Positions 17,441 through 25,698 of a stretch of DNA of 64,000 bases are shown piece by piece. The notes under the pieces were generated by a model, which ran no database searches, was not told where the DNA came from, and saw only the letters and a list, made by a program, of their open reading frames with translations. The stretch is taken from the NCBI RefSeq assembly GCF_014648415.1, contig NZ_BMRB01000008.1:144042-208041 (forward strand). The letters run 5' to 3'. The stretch's first letter is position 1, and each line of letters opens with the position of its first letter. A program made the translations under genes and the position numbers. This DNA comes from Actinokineospora fastidiosa (GTDB lineage: Bacteria; Actinomycetota; Actinomycetes; Mycobacteriales; Pseudonocardiaceae).

Positions 17441-18415
17441 ATGCGGTTGGAGATCCGCCATCTGCGCACGCTCGCGGCGATCGAGGAGACCGGCAGCCTC
17501 AGCCGCGCGGCCAAGCGGCTGGGCATGTCCCAGCCCGCGCTGACCGGCCTGCTCCAGCGGATGGAGCGCAGCCTGGGCGGGCGGCTGTTCGTCCGGTCCG
17601 AGCGCGGCTCGGTCCCCACCCCGCTGGGCGCGGAGGTGCTCGACGAGGCCAGGGTGGTGCTGCGCGGCATGGACGCCATTCACGCCAGGGTGGACCGCTG
17701 GTCGCGGCGCGGCGGGGACACCCAGCCGGTGCGGCTGGGCGGGTTCTGCGGGTTCCTGCACGTGCCGCTCGGGCAGTGGCTCGGCGAGCAGCCGTGGGTC
17801 CCGGACGTGGCGCTGTGCGAGGACGTCGACCCGAGGGCCAGCGTGCACAAGGTCGCCATCGCCGCCGTGGACCTCGCCGTCGTCTACCGCTCGCCCACAG
17901 ACCCGCAGCCGCTGCCGCCCAACGTGCGGGCGCGGACCGTGCACCCGGCCGAACCGGTGTTCGTCGGCATGGCCCACGACCACCCCCTGGCCGACCAGCG
18001 CGCCGTCGACCTGGCCGCGCTGACCCGCTACCCCTGGGTGGACGAGCCGCCGGGCGCGACGCCGTGGTCGCGCTACATCGCCCAGGTCTGCCGCGAGGCC
18101 GACATCGATTTCACGCACGTGCACACCACGATGAGCGTCGTCACCGTCCTCGACCTGCTGCGCGGCTCGACCGCCACCGGCCCGGTGCTGGCCACCAGCC
18201 GCGAGCACGACCACGACGTGGTGATCCGCGCCGTGCGCGACATGCCCCTGTGGTGGGAGCTGCGGCTGGTGTACCGGGCGGAGACGGTGATCGCCGACCA
18301 CATCGACCAGATCCACGCGCAGGTGATCGACCTCTATCGCGGCCGCCGCGGGTGCAACCCGGCATTCGACGAGTGGTGGTCGACGTCGGGGGCGGAACTG
18401 GCCTCGGCCGGGTGA
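17441..18415 (+). CDS. LysR-family transcriptional regulator (paralogue 2)
   Basis: A 324-residue LysR protein with the DNA-binding helix-turn-helix at about residues 3-60 (TGSLSRAAKRLGMSQPALTGLLQRME) and an effector domain after residue 90. The ATG at 17441 has GGAGG six bases upstream; longer in-frame versions lack one. It is clearly paralogous to the protein at 9427-10398 over its whole length. It lies downstream of, and on the same strand as, the S1 protease and may be co-transcribed with it. Its inducer is unknown. Confidence 0.9.
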   Translation: MRLEIRHLRTLAAIEETGSLSRAAKRLGMSQPALTGLLQRMERSLGGRLFVRSERGSVPTPLGAEVLDEARVVLRGMDAIHARVDRWSRRGGDTQPVRLGGFCGFLHVPLGQWLGEQPWVPDVALCEDVDPRASVHKVAIAAVDLAVVYRSPTDPQPLPPNVRARTVHPAEPVFVGMAHDHPLADQRAVDLAALTRYPWVDEPPGATPWSRYIAQVCREADIDFTHVHTTMSVVTVLDLLRGSTATGPVLATSREHDHDVVIRAVRDMPLWWELRLVYRAETVIADHIDQIHAQVIDLYRGRRGCNPAFDEWWSTSGAELASAG

Positions 18416-18419
18416 GCGG

Positions 18420-19823
18420 TCAGTCGAAGCCGAGGGGTTCCCAGTAGGCGGGGTGTGTCGCCCTGTCCAGTTCGTGCAGGGCCGCGGCGATGGCATGCGG
18501 CGACCGTCCGGTGTCCTTGGCGAGGTAGAGCGCGCCGATGAGGTTGCCGTACTCCGCTTCCAGCTTGTCGATGAGGCCGTAGCCGTCGCCGAAGATGGGT
18601 TCCCAGTGCGACGCGCGGCGGGTGTCGAAGTGGCTGAGCGCGGCCTCGGCGACGGACACGTAGTGCGCCACGAGCCGGTCGAGCGCCGGTTCGCGTTCGG
18701 CGTCGCCGTCCACCTGCTCGGCCGCGTACAGCCGCAGCAGGTCGTGCATGCGCCAGCGGCCGCGGCTCGACCCCGCCTGCACGAGGTGGGCGCGGCGCAG
18801 GTGGGCGAGCACGCGTCGGGTCTGGGCGACGGTGTGGTCGGCGAGCGCCGCGGCGGTCGCGGTGCGGACCTCCTCGCCGGGGTTGAGCGCCAGGAGGCGG
18901 AACAGCCGCGCCGCCGGGTCGGGGAGGTGGCGGTAGGACAGGTCGAACGCGGCGCGGACGTCGAGGCTCCCGTCGTGGTTCAGCTCCGACAGACGTTCGC
19001 GTTCGTCCTCCAGCGCGTCGGCCAGCTCGCTGACCGGCTGGCCGGGGTCCTCGGCCAGCAGGGCGGCGGCGACCCGCAGGGCCAGGGGCAGTCCGCCGCA
19101 CAACCGGACGAGCCGCCGCGCGGCCTCGGGGTGGGCGTGCACGCGGCCGTCGTGGGCGTGGCAGGCGGCCAGGTGCTCCCGCAGCAGCGCCACGGCCTGC
19201 GCCGCGGACAGCTCGCCGATCTCGACGAGCCGCGCGGCGTCCACGTCGGTCAGGCTGTGCCTGCTGGTGATCAGCACCCGATGGGCTCCCTCGCCGGGCA
19301 GGAGAGGGTGGACCTGATCGCCGCTGCCCGCGTTGTCCAGCACGACGAGCATGCGCTGGCCCGCGGCGTGGCGGTCGGCGAGGAGCGAGCGCCACAACCG
19401 GGACCGATCGGCCTCGCCGTCGGGGATGTGATGGCGGGAGACGCCGAGCGCGCCCAGCAGGCCCGCCAGCGCCGCGGCAGGCGAGACGCGCTGGTCGTAG
19501 CCGCGCAGGTCGACCATGAGCACGCCGCCGGGGAACCACCCGGCGGCGACCGCGTCCAGGGCGGCGCGCACCGCGAGCGCGGTCTTGCCCGCCCCGGGCA
19601 GACCGGCGACGACCGCGCCCGCGCCGGGCCCGGCCGCCGGGTCGAGCACCTCGGCCACCCGGGCCAGCTCGGCCTCGCGGCCGACGAACAGCGGTTGCGC
19701 GGGCAACCCCGCGACGGCCTCCGGCTGCGCGTCGGGCAGGGCGATCGTGACGTCCCGCCCCTGAACCACGGTCCCGACCACCGTGCCGCTGAACTCGTTG
19801 CGCACCTGCGGCTGTTGGCTCAC
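18420..19823 (-). CDS. NB-ARC domain ATPase (AfsR/SARP-type effector-less STAND protein)
   Basis: A 467-residue STAND ATPase. The N-terminus has the short NEFSGTVVGTVVQGRDV segment that often precedes actinobacterial NB-ARC proteins. Walker A is GLPGAGKT (about 74-81), Walker B LVVLDNAG (about 159-166), the sensor ITSRHSLTDVD and the GLPLALRVAAALL motif follow, then a winged-helix region. There is no SARP DNA-binding domain in front and the usual long TPR array behind is cut short to about 70 residues. GTG at 19823 was chosen by the N-terminal pattern; no ribosome site is seen. Likely a signalling switch; partners unknown. Confidence 0.82.
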   Translation of the reverse strand: MSQQPQVRNEFSGTVVGTVVQGRDVTIALPDAQPEAVAGLPAQPLFVGREAELARVAEVLDPAAGPGAGAVVAGLPGAGKTALAVRAALDAVAAGWFPGGVLMVDLRGYDQRVSPAAALAGLLGALGVSRHHIPDGEADRSRLWRSLLADRHAAGQRMLVVLDNAGSGDQVHPLLPGEGAHRVLITSRHSLTDVDAARLVEIGELSAAQAVALLREHLAACHAHDGRVHAHPEAARRLVRLCGGLPLALRVAAALLAEDPGQPVSELADALEDERERLSELNHDGSLDVRAAFDLSYRHLPDPAARLFRLLALNPGEEVRTATAAALADHTVAQTRRVLAHLRRAHLVQAGSSRGRWRMHDLLRLYAAEQVDGDAEREPALDRLVAHYVSVAEAALSHFDTRRASHWEPIFGDGYGLIDKLEAEYGNLIGALYLAKDTGRSPHAIAAALHELDRATHPAYWEPLGFD

Positions 19824-19939
19824 GTGATCATTGTGGCAGCGCGGGAGGCCCGGCGACACGCGCGCGAGGTCGCCGTGGTCGGGTCGGACGCTCCGCTACG
19901 GTCACGGCTCCGACGCCGTCCCAACAAGGGAGTCCACCC

Positions 19940-20533
19940 ATGGAACTGACCAAGTCCACCACCGCGTTCCTCGCCTGCCACTGGGAGAACGACATCGCGG
20001 GCACCGACGGGGCCTTCGCGCCCTTCTTCCGGGCCGAGATCGAGCGCCGGGGCGTCATCGGGGTGGCCCGGCGCCTGCTCGACGGCGCCCGCGCGGCCGG
20101 GGGCCAGGTCGTCTACACCAGAGTCGCCTTCCAGGAGGGGCACCGCGACCTGGTCGCCAACATCCCGCTCCTGGGGATCGTGGCCCAGCAGGGCAGCCTG
20201 CTCGACGGCACCCCGGCCACCGCCATCCTCGACGAGCTGACCCCCGGGCCGGGCGATCTGGTCGTCACCAACCCCAAGGTGGGCGCGTTCGCCGCCAGCG
20301 ACCTCGACGAGCGGCTGCGCGCGGCCGGGATCGACACCGTCGTCCTCTTCGGCGTGGCCACCAACATCACCATCGAGAACACCGGCCGCGCGGCGGGCGA
20401 CCTCGGCTACCGCGTAGTGGTCGTGGAGGACGCGTGCGCGGCCGCGTCGCCGGAGGCGCACGAGGCCACCATCGCCTCCTTCGGCCTCCTGGGCGAGGTC
20501 GCCACGGCCGACGAGGTGCTCGCGGCGCTCTAG
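19940..20533 (+). CDS. Isochorismatase-fold protein lacking the usual catalytic residues
   Basis: A 197-residue isochorismatase-like hydrolase fold protein. The Lys113 of the family triad is present (NPKVGAF), and the cis-peptide region GVATN is intact. However, the nucleophile Cys position is Thr144 (TNITIE) and the first-strand Asp position is His14 (CHWEND). It therefore cannot use the Asp-Lys-Cys mechanism of nicotinamidase and related amidases; it may be a non-amidase member or a binding protein. ATG at 19940 follows AAGGGAG. It overlaps a TetR remnant by four bases at its 3' end, tail to tail. Confidence 0.75.
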   Translation: MELTKSTTAFLACHWENDIAGTDGAFAPFFRAEIERRGVIGVARRLLDGARAAGGQVVYTRVAFQEGHRDLVANIPLLGIVAQQGSLLDGTPATAILDELTPGPGDLVVTNPKVGAFAASDLDERLRAAGIDTVVLFGVATNITIENTGRAAGDLGYRVVVVEDACAAASPEAHEATIASFGLLGEVATADEVLAAL

Positions 20534-20829
20534 TCGGCGAAGTGGGCGACGACCATCTCGGTCAGCGCCGCCACGTCCGCGTCGACCATCGGGGCGCCGG
20601 TCATGCCCATCCGGTGCAGCAGCGCCCCGACGACGGTGTCGATGAGGAGCAGGACCCGGTGCCCGGGCTCGCCCAGCGCCTCCTGGAGCACCAGGAGGTA
20701 CGGGTCCTGCAGCCGCGTGGACAGGATCTCCCGAAGCGACGCGTCGTTGACCGCGTCGACGAAGACGCCCGCGAACGCCGTCCCCACCCCCGGTTCGCCG
20801 GTCTTCGCCGCGATCCACCGACGACGCTC
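20530..20829 (-). pseudogene. TetR-family regulator remnant (C-terminal domain only)
   Basis: Reading leftward, about 98 codons encode the ligand-binding C-terminus of a TetR regulator (EPGVGTAFAGVFVDAV, STRLQDPYLLVLQEALG, VVGALLHRMGM) ending in a stop at 20530. No helix-turn-helix lies upstream: the frame runs into the antisense of an ABC transporter near 20830. The gene has lost its 5' half, probably by the deletion that also removed the start of the divergent exporter. Not expected to bind DNA. Confidence 0.7.
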
Positions 20830-20836
20830 CTGCGGG

Positions 20837-22137
20837 GCATGTACCACCGGCTGGGCGACCACCTGGCCCGGCTGGCACACCGCCGCCCGGGTCGGCGAGG
20901 TGTCCGTCCTGGCCAGCACCGGCGTATTGCAGGGCGTGGGCGTGATCGCGCACCTGCTGGCCCCGTTCATCTCCGCCTGCGTGACACCCCTGACGGTCAT
21001 CGCCGTGATGCTTGCGTACCACTGGCAGCTGGGCCTTGCCGCGCTCGTCGCGGCCGCGCGGGCGGCCGGACGGCGGACCGCTTCGGCCTGCTGGACAACG
21101 CCCTCACCGACCTGCAGCGCGCCTCGCGCCGCACACTCCTGTCCGCGCTGCCCGGCGTCGTGGCGCTGACGCTGGTCGTGCAGGCGACGTTCACCGCGCT
21201 GCTGGTCCTCGGCGCCTACCTCGCGCTCGGCGGGCACATCGGCGCGGCCGAGGTCCTGGCGGTCCTGGTGCTGGCGGCCCGGTGCGCCGATCCGCTGCTG
21301 TCGTTGTCGGACCTCGGCGGCCAACTCCGCGCCGGACGCGCCGAACTGGCGCGGCTCGACGCGCTGCTGAGCGCCGCTCCGCTGCCGGAGCCGCCCGACC
21401 CGGTGCGCCCGGACCGCCACGACCTGGAGTTCGACTCCGTCGTCTTCCGCCGGGGCGAGCGCACGGTCATCGACACCGTGTCGCTGTCCGTGCCCCAGGG
21501 ACACCGGCTCGCCGTCGTCGGGCCGTCGGGCTCGGGCAAGACCACGCTGCTGCAACTCCTGGCCCGCTTCCACGACGTGGACGCGGGCGCGGTGCGCGTC
21601 GGCGGGGTCGACGTGCGTGCGATGGACCCCGCGGAGCTGATGTCCCGCATCGCCATCGTGTTCCAGCAGGTCTACCTCTTCGACGGCACGATCGAGGAGA
21701 ACGTCCGCGTGGCCCGCCCCGACGCCACCGACGCCGAGCTGCGGGCGGCGGCCGCTGCCGCCCGCCTCGACGAGGTGGTCGCCCGCCTCCCCGGCGGCTG
21801 GTCGACCCCGGTCGGCGAGGCGGGCGCCGCCCTCTCCGGCGGCGAGCGCCAGCGCGTCTCGATCGCCAGGGCCCTGCTCAAGGACGCCCCGATCGTGCTC
21901 ATGGACGAGGTGACCTCCGCGCTCGACCCGGTCAACGAGTCGGCCGTGCACGCGGCCGTCGAACGCCTCACGGAGGGCCGGACGGTGGTGATGGTCGCCC
22001 ACCGCCTGCGGACCATCCGGAACGCCGACCACATCGTGTTCCTCGACAAGGGCCGGATCACCGAGTCGGGCGCCCACGACGACCTGCTCCGCCGGGGCGG
22101 CCGCTACGCCGAACTCTGGGACCTGTCCCGGACGTAG
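20837..22137 (+). pseudogene. Degraded ABC exporter (membrane-ATPase fusion type), frameshifted and 5'-truncated
   Basis: The right part is a good exporter ATPase: Walker A GPSGSGKT, Q-loop VFQQVYLF, signature LSGGERQR, Walker B IVLMDE and H-loop VAHRL. The membrane half is broken. It enters without a start (MYHRLGDHLARL), shifts to another frame near 20880 (GEVSVLASTG to ALVAA), and returns near 21060 (DRFGLLDNALTDL) with the intervening segment deleted. The first helices are missing. Homologues of this type export siderophores or lipids. The ATPase part still uses host-like codons, so decay is recent. It ends 12 bases before metX. Confidence 0.8.
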
Positions 22138-22149
22138 TGGCCTGACCGC

Positions 22150-23277
22150 TCAGACGGTCTCGGCCCGGCGGGCGGGGATCAGGGTCCGCAGGGCGGCGTC
22201 CGCCTGGTCGGTCTCCAGGAGGAAGCCGTCGTGCCCGTGCGCCGAGGTGATGGTGTGCAGCGCGGCGTCGCGCAGGTGGGACGCGAGGTCGCGCTGCTGC
22301 CGCACCGGGTATAGCCGGTCGCTGTCGACGCCCACGACCAGGGTGGGCGCGGTGATCCTGCGCAGCGCCGCCGCCGTCCCGCCCCGGTCGCGCCCGACGT
22401 CGTGGTGGTTCATGGCGGTGGCCAGGACGACGTAGGTGCCCGCGTCGAAGCGGTGGGCGAGTTTAACCGCGTGATGGTCCAGATAGGACTCGACAGCGTA
22501 TCGGGCATGCCCACCCGGTTGCCGCGACCGGCCGAACCGGGTGTCCAGTTCGGACGGCGTGCGGTAGGTGATGTGGGCGATGCGGCGGGCGATGCCGAGG
22601 CCCCGGTGCGGGCCGCGGCCCGGCGGCAGGTGGTGGTAGTCGCCGCCGTGCCAGCCCGGGTCGCCGCGGATCGCCTCGATCTGGGCGTGGGTCCAGGCGA
22701 TCTGCTCCGCGCTGCTGCGGGCGGTGGTGGCGAACAGGGCGAGGGCGCCGACACGGTCGGGATGGGTGACAGCCCATTCCAGGGCGCGCATACCGCCCAT
22801 GGAGCCGCCGACGACCATCGCCCAGGTGCCGATGCCGAGGTGGTCGGCCAGCGCGGCCTCCGCGGCGACCTGGTCCCGGAGGGTGAGCGCCGGGAACCGG
22901 CTGCCCCACGGCCTGCCGTCCGGCGCCGCGCTGGCCGGGCCGGTGCTGCCCTGGCAGCCGCCGATCACGTTGGGGACGACCAGGAACAGCCTGGTGGGGT
23001 CGAGTGCGCGTCCCGGACCCACCAGGCCGTCCCACCACCCGGCCGTGGGGTGGCCGGGTTCCCGGGGACCGGCGACGTGGCTGTCGCCGGTGAGCGCGTG
23101 CAGCACCAGCACCGCGTTCGCGCGGTCGGGGGCGAGCGTGCCCCAGGTCTCGTAGGCGACGCGGTAGCCGGGCAGGACTCCGCCGGACTCCAGCGCGAGC
23201 GGCCGGTCGGCGGTGAACCAGCGGCGGCGGCCGGGCGGGTCCCCCTCCCGCCACGCGCCGCTGGCAGGCGGGGTCAC
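22150..23277 (-). CDS. metX: Homoserine O-acetyltransferase
   Basis: A 375-residue alpha/beta-hydrolase-fold enzyme. The nucleophile elbow GGSMGGM carries Ser159; the Asp and His of the triad are in VGVDSDRLYP and SAHGHDGFL. The ALTGDSH and NVIGGCQGSTGP blocks are diagnostic of MetX, which acetylates L-homoserine with acetyl-CoA in methionine synthesis. The GTG start overlaps the metY stop by four bases (GTGA), so it is translationally coupled to the next-step enzyme upstream in the same operon. Confidence 0.95.
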   Translation of the reverse strand: MTPPASGAWREGDPPGRRRWFTADRPLALESGGVLPGYRVAYETWGTLAPDRANAVLVLHALTGDSHVAGPREPGHPTAGWWDGLVGPGRALDPTRLFLVVPNVIGGCQGSTGPASAAPDGRPWGSRFPALTLRDQVAAEAALADHLGIGTWAMVVGGSMGGMRALEWAVTHPDRVGALALFATTARSSAEQIAWTHAQIEAIRGDPGWHGGDYHHLPPGRGPHRGLGIARRIAHITYRTPSELDTRFGRSRQPGGHARYAVESYLDHHAVKLAHRFDAGTYVVLATAMNHHDVGRDRGGTAAALRRITAPTLVVGVDSDRLYPVRQQRDLASHLRDAALHTITSAHGHDGFLLETDQADAALRTLIPARRAETV

Positions 23278-24566
23278 AGCCGGTCCTTGGCCGCGCGGAA
23301 TCCCGACTCGAGGTCGGCCGTGAGGTCCTCGACGCCCTCCAGCCCGACCGACAGGCGCACGAGGCCGTCCGACACGCCCGCGACGCGCCGCTCGTCCGGG
23401 GTGAGCTGGGAATGCGTGGTGCTGGCCGGGTGCACGATGAGGCTGCGGACGTCCCCGATGTTGACCAGCTGGCTGAACAGCTCGGTCCCGTCGATGAAGG
23501 CCCGCGCGGCGTCCGCGCCGCCGCGCAGCTCGAAGGAGACCACCGCGCCCGCGCCGCGCGGCAGGTAGCGGCGCGCGGCGGCGTGCCACGGGCTCGACGG
23601 CAGCCCCGCGTAGTGCACGGCGGCGACCTCGTCGCGGCCCTCCAGCCACTCGGCGACGGCCAGGGCGCTCGCCGAATGCCGCTCCAGACGCAGCGAGAGG
23701 GTCTCGATGCCCTGGAGGACAAGGAAGCTCGACAGCGGCGCGATCGCCGCCCCGGTGTCGCGGAGCCACTGCACGCGCAGCTTCGCCGCGTAGGCGCCGG
23801 GGCCGATCGCGGGCCAGTACCGCAGGTCGTGGTAGCTGGGGTCGGGCCGGGTGAACTCGGGGAAGCGGGCGGGATCCGCGCCGAAGTCGAAGGACCCCGC
23901 GTCCACCACGACCCCGGCGACCGCGGTGCCGTGGCCGCCGAGGAACTTCGTCGCCGAGTGCACGACGATGTCCGCGCCGTGCTCGATCGGGCGCAGCAGG
24001 TACGGGGTGGGCACGGTGTTGTCCACCACCAGCGGCACCCCGGCGTCGTCGGCCAGCCCGGCGACGAGGTCGATGTCGAGCACGTTGGCCCGGGGGTTGC
24101 CCAGCGTCTCGGCGAAGAACAGCTTGGTGTTGGGCCGCACGGCCGCGCGCCACTGCGCCGGGTCGTCGGGATTCTCGACGAAGGTGGTCTCGACGCCCAG
24201 TTTCGGCAGCGTGTGGTGGAACAGGTTGTAGGTGCCGCCGTAGAGCGAGGCGCTGGAGACCAGGTGGTCGCCCGTGCCCGCGAGGTTGAGGATCGCGGCG
24301 GTGGTGGCGGCCTGCCCCGACGCGAAGGCCACCGCGGCCACCCCGCCCTCCAGCGCGGCGACCCGCTGTTCGAGCACGTCCTGCGTCGGGTTGTTGATGC
24401 GCGTGTAGATGTTGCCGGGCTCGGCGAGGCTGAACAGGTCGGCCGCGTGCCGGGTGTCCCGGAACGCGTACGAGGTGGTCTGGTAGATCGGCGTCGCGCG
24501 GGCCCCGGTCGCGGGGTCGGGCGCGGCCCCGGCGTGGATCTGGCGGGTCTCGAAGGACCAGGTCAT
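23274..24566 (-). CDS. metY: O-acetylhomoserine aminocarboxypropyltransferase (sulfhydrylase)
   Basis: A 430-residue PLP enzyme of the Cys/Met metabolism family. The Schiff-base Lys207 is in VVHSATKFLGGHG, and the N-terminal GNIYTRINNPT and SGQAATTAAI blocks are typical of MetY. It makes homocysteine from O-acetylhomoserine (product of MetX) and sulfide. The start at 24566 has AGGGGA upstream; an earlier in-frame ATG at 24662 would add an unrelated Arg-rich leader. First gene of the metY-metX operon; no recognisable SAM riboswitch precedes it. Confidence 0.95.
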   Translation of the reverse strand: MTWSFETRQIHAGAAPDPATGARATPIYQTTSYAFRDTRHAADLFSLAEPGNIYTRINNPTQDVLEQRVAALEGGVAAVAFASGQAATTAAILNLAGTGDHLVSSASLYGGTYNLFHHTLPKLGVETTFVENPDDPAQWRAAVRPNTKLFFAETLGNPRANVLDIDLVAGLADDAGVPLVVDNTVPTPYLLRPIEHGADIVVHSATKFLGGHGTAVAGVVVDAGSFDFGADPARFPEFTRPDPSYHDLRYWPAIGPGAYAAKLRVQWLRDTGAAIAPLSSFLVLQGIETLSLRLERHSASALAVAEWLEGRDEVAAVHYAGLPSSPWHAAARRYLPRGAGAVVSFELRGGADAARAFIDGTELFSQLVNIGDVRSLIVHPASTTHSQLTPDERRVAGVSDGLVRLSVGLEGVEDLTADLESGFRAAKDRL

Positions 24567-24620
24567 GGCATGTCCCCTGTCAGCGGGAGTGGGGGTGGAT
24601 GCCGGCGATCGTGGCACGCG

Positions 24621-24647
24621 GCGGGACTGCCGCGCGGAGCGTCCCGC
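24621..24647 (-). promoter_or_regulatory. Inverted repeat in the metY leader
   Basis: A 7-bp stem GCGGGAC/GTCCCGC (24621-24627 with 24641-24647) lies 55 bases upstream of metY, next to an AT-rich AATGACATTTCACAAT stretch that could hold the promoter. It could be a leader hairpin or a repressor site; the sequence does not decide. Confidence 0.3.
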
Positions 24648-24680
24648 ATTGTGAAATGTCATTCCATCGACCTGGTGGCG

Positions 24681-24715
24681 GCGGGCCGAACCGGCCGGTG
24701 ACCGGCTCGGCCCGC
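24681..24715 (-). terminator. Hairpin terminator of the sugar-transporter operon
   Basis: A 9-bp stem (24681-24689 with 24707-24715) with a further internal GC-rich stem lies six bases beyond the last permease stop and separates it from the metY promoter. Confidence 0.6.
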
Positions 24716-24720
24716 CGGTG

Positions 24721-25698
24721 TCAGGTCCCCGGCCCTCGGCGGACGATGAGGCGCTGCAAGGCGATGAAGGCCAGCAGCAGCACGCCGATGACGATCTTGG
24801 TCCACCACGAGCTGAGGGTGCCCTCGAACGAGATGAGGGTCTGCACGGTGCCGAGCACCAGCACGCCCACCAGCGAGCCCGCCACGTAGCCCACGCCGCC
24901 CGCCAGCAGGGTGCCGCCGATCACGACCGCGGCGATGACGTCCAGCTCCATGCCCACCGCGTGCAGGCCGTAACCGGAGAGCATGTAGAGGCCGAACAGC
25001 AGCCCGCCCAGCGCGGAGCAGAAGCCGCTGACGACGTACACGCCGACCTTCGCCCGGCCGGTGGCCAGGCCCATCAGCCGGGCCGACGACTCGCTGCCGC
25101 CCACCGCGTAGACCGTGCGCCCGAAGCGCGTCAGGTGCAGGACGTACGCCCCGGCCACCAGCACGAGCAGGGCGACGACCACGGCGTAGGTGATCACGAC
25201 GCCGCCGCCCAGCCCGATGGTGTCGGTGGCGGCCGCCCGGAACGCCGGGTCCTTGATGGACACCGACTCGACGCTGATCAGGAAGCACAGGCCGCGGGCG
25301 AGGAACATGCCCGCCAGCGTCACGATGAACGGCTGCACCTGGAAGTGGTGGATCACCAGGCCCATCAGCAGGCCCAGCGTGCTGCCCGAGGCCAGCACGG
25401 CCAGCACCGACAGCCAGACCGGCCAGCCAGCCTGCAGCGTCGCCGCGGCGATCATCGTCGACAGCGCCAGCACCGAGCCGACCGACAGGTCGATGCCGCC
25501 GGTGAGGATCACAAACGTCATGCCCACGGCGAGCACGATGAGGTGGGCGTTGTCGATGAACAGGTTCGCGACCACCTGGCCGGAGGCGAAGCCCTCGTAG
25601 CGGACCGAGCCCGCGCCGAAGGTCAGCACGAAGACCGCGAACGTGGCCACGACGGGCAGGAAGCGCCGCGGGATCCGCGTGGGGGCCATGGCGGTCAT
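24721..25698 (-). CDS. Furanose-type sugar ABC transporter permease (YjfF-like)
   Basis: A 325-residue permease of the BPD_transp_2 (ribose/galactofuranose) family with 8-10 hydrophobic helices. It has the block ILTGGIDLSVGSVLALS and the C-terminal GGTLLAGGVGYVAGSLVG signature. Its ATG overlaps the preceding permease stop (ATGA). It is the last gene of a YtfQ-YtfR-YtfT-YjfF type operon, a layout in which two different permease genes form a heterodimeric channel. By context it imports arabinose or another furanose. Confidence 0.88.
   Translation of the reverse strand: MTAMAPTRIPRRFLPVVATFAVFVLTFGAGSVRYEGFASGQVVANLFIDNAHLIVLAVGMTFVILTGGIDLSVGSVLALSTMIAAATLQAGWPVWLSVLAVLASGSTLGLLMGLVIHHFQVQPFIVTLAGMFLARGLCFLISVESVSIKDPAFRAAATDTIGLGGGVVITYAVVVALLVLVAGAYVLHLTRFGRTVYAVGGSESSARLMGLATGRAKVGVYVVSGFCSALGGLLFGLYMLSGYGLHAVGMELDVIAAVVIGGTLLAGGVGYVAGSLVGVLVLGTVQTLISFEGTLSSWWTKIVIGVLLLAFIALQRLIVRRGPGT

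Noticed and set aside
20837..22137. ABC exporter as a functional gene.
   Set aside because: The membrane domain needs two frame changes and lacks its start and an internal segment.
24567..24720. A SAM-type riboswitch before metY-metX.
   Set aside because: No conserved SAM-I, SAM-II or SAM-IV core was visible in the 150-base leader; only a 7-bp inverted repeat remains.
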